The notes below the pieces were generated by a model. It made no database searches. It was not told the DNA's origin and saw nothing but the letters and a program-made list of their open reading frames with translations. This document shows positions 63,761-64,000 of a stretch of DNA of 64,000 nucleotides, in pieces. The stretch's first letter is position 1. Every line of letters starts with the position of its first letter. The translations under genes and the position numbers were made by a program. The DNA comes from Nocardia transvalensis NBRC 15921 (GTDB lineage Bacteria; Actinomycetota; Actinomycetes; Mycobacteriales; Mycobacteriaceae), in contig NZ_BAGL01000013.1 of the NCBI RefSeq assembly GCF_000308875.1, positions 62,001 to 126,000 of the forward strand, written 5' to 3'.

Positions 63761-64000
63761 TCACGTCGGCCTGGCTGTCAGCCCGTCCATGAGCAAGTCC
63801 ATTATCCGCCCCGCCTGCTCTCGTTCGTCGGGCGCGCCGCTGGCGAGGCCGATGCCCAGCAGGCTGACGACGATGTCTTCGGCGCGGACGTCGTCGCGGA
63901 GGGTGCCGTCGGCGATACCGGCCTCGAGTAGCGTCCCGACCGCGCTCGACAGGTCGGAGCGGGCCTGTGCGGAGGTGATCGCTCCCGAGGCGATCACCGC
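63761..64000 (-). CDS. TetR-family regulator, C-terminal part only
   Basis: About 80 residues at the C terminus; the gene continues past the window edge. SDLSSAVGTLLEAGIADGTL, RDDVRAEDIVVSLLGIGLAS and QAGRIMDLLMDGLTARPT form the usual last helices of a TetR ligand domain of the group used in drug or stress response. The DNA-binding domain is not visible. It is convergent with the siderophore transporter operon, separated by the palindromic repeat copy H, so it is not part of that operon. Confidence 0.75.
   Translation of the reverse strand, partial: AVIASGAITSAQARSDLSSAVGTLLEAGIADGTLRDDVRAEDIVVSLLGIGLASGAPDEREQAGRIMDLLMDGLTARPT

Overview
The window comes from a high-GC actinobacterium of the mycolic-acid group, most likely Nocardia. 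The reasons are an MbtG-type N-hydroxylase, an antigen-85-like secreted esterase, IdeR-type iron boxes, a tandem TetR regulator, an EXLDI protein next to an MMPL transporter, and an S10 operon that stops after rpsQ. No rRNA, tRNA or CRISPR array was seen.

Layout. 1-10985: 3' part of a giant NRPS (end of a C domain, then A-PCP-C-A-PCP-E-C-A-PCP-TE) whose epimerisation domain has lost its HH pair. 11134-25231: an antigen-85-like esterase split by a one-base frameshift, an Nramp transporter, a polysaccharide deacetylase divergent from a MerR regulator, an aldehyde dehydrogenase-like protein without its catalytic Cys, a DrrABC-type ABC transporter, a tandem TetR regulator divergent from an enoyl-CoA hydratase-like protein, an SDR without YxxxK, a lycopene-cyclase-family protein and a DUF4442 protein. 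25727-30994: the S10 ribosomal protein operon (rpsJ to rpsQ) with a structured leader and a strong terminator. 31096-36639: an accessory stretch of visibly lower GC holding small hypotheticals, an epimerase, an XRE regulator with a Nudix-like motif, a YdcF protein, an orphan antitoxin and two divergent pseudogenes (TauE/SafE and AraC). 36742-45990: a DUF6585-like membrane protein, a DUF2637 protein with His-rich repeats, a CPBP protease, EXLDI plus MMPL, a pseudouridine synthase, a PPOX enzyme and an MTB12-like secreted protein.

46070-63629 is an iron-regulated siderophore locus. Three IdeR boxes (46070, 47433, 52643) head the N-hydroxylase; the formyltransferase, NRPS (C-A-PCP) and A-domain remnant; and the binding lipoprotein, C-PCP protein, NRPS (C-A-PCP-E) and two ABC half-transporters of IrtAB type. 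This predicts a formylated hydroxamate peptide siderophore resembling exochelin or rhodochelin. The assembly line is unusual: two condensation domains lack the catalytic His, one protein is only a remnant of an adenylation domain, and no release domain is present.

The most unusual signal is a dispersed palindromic repeat with core TTCCGGCAYGCTTTTGGCCG or its complement. It occurs at eight places, usually as an inverted pair. It sits between convergent genes, directly at a stop codon, and three times inside the siderophore NRPS gene, where it is translated as extra peptide. Three of the copies carry independent 21-bp tandem arrays grown from one arm. This resembles the Rickettsia palindromic elements that insert into genes, and may be an undescribed actinobacterial equivalent.
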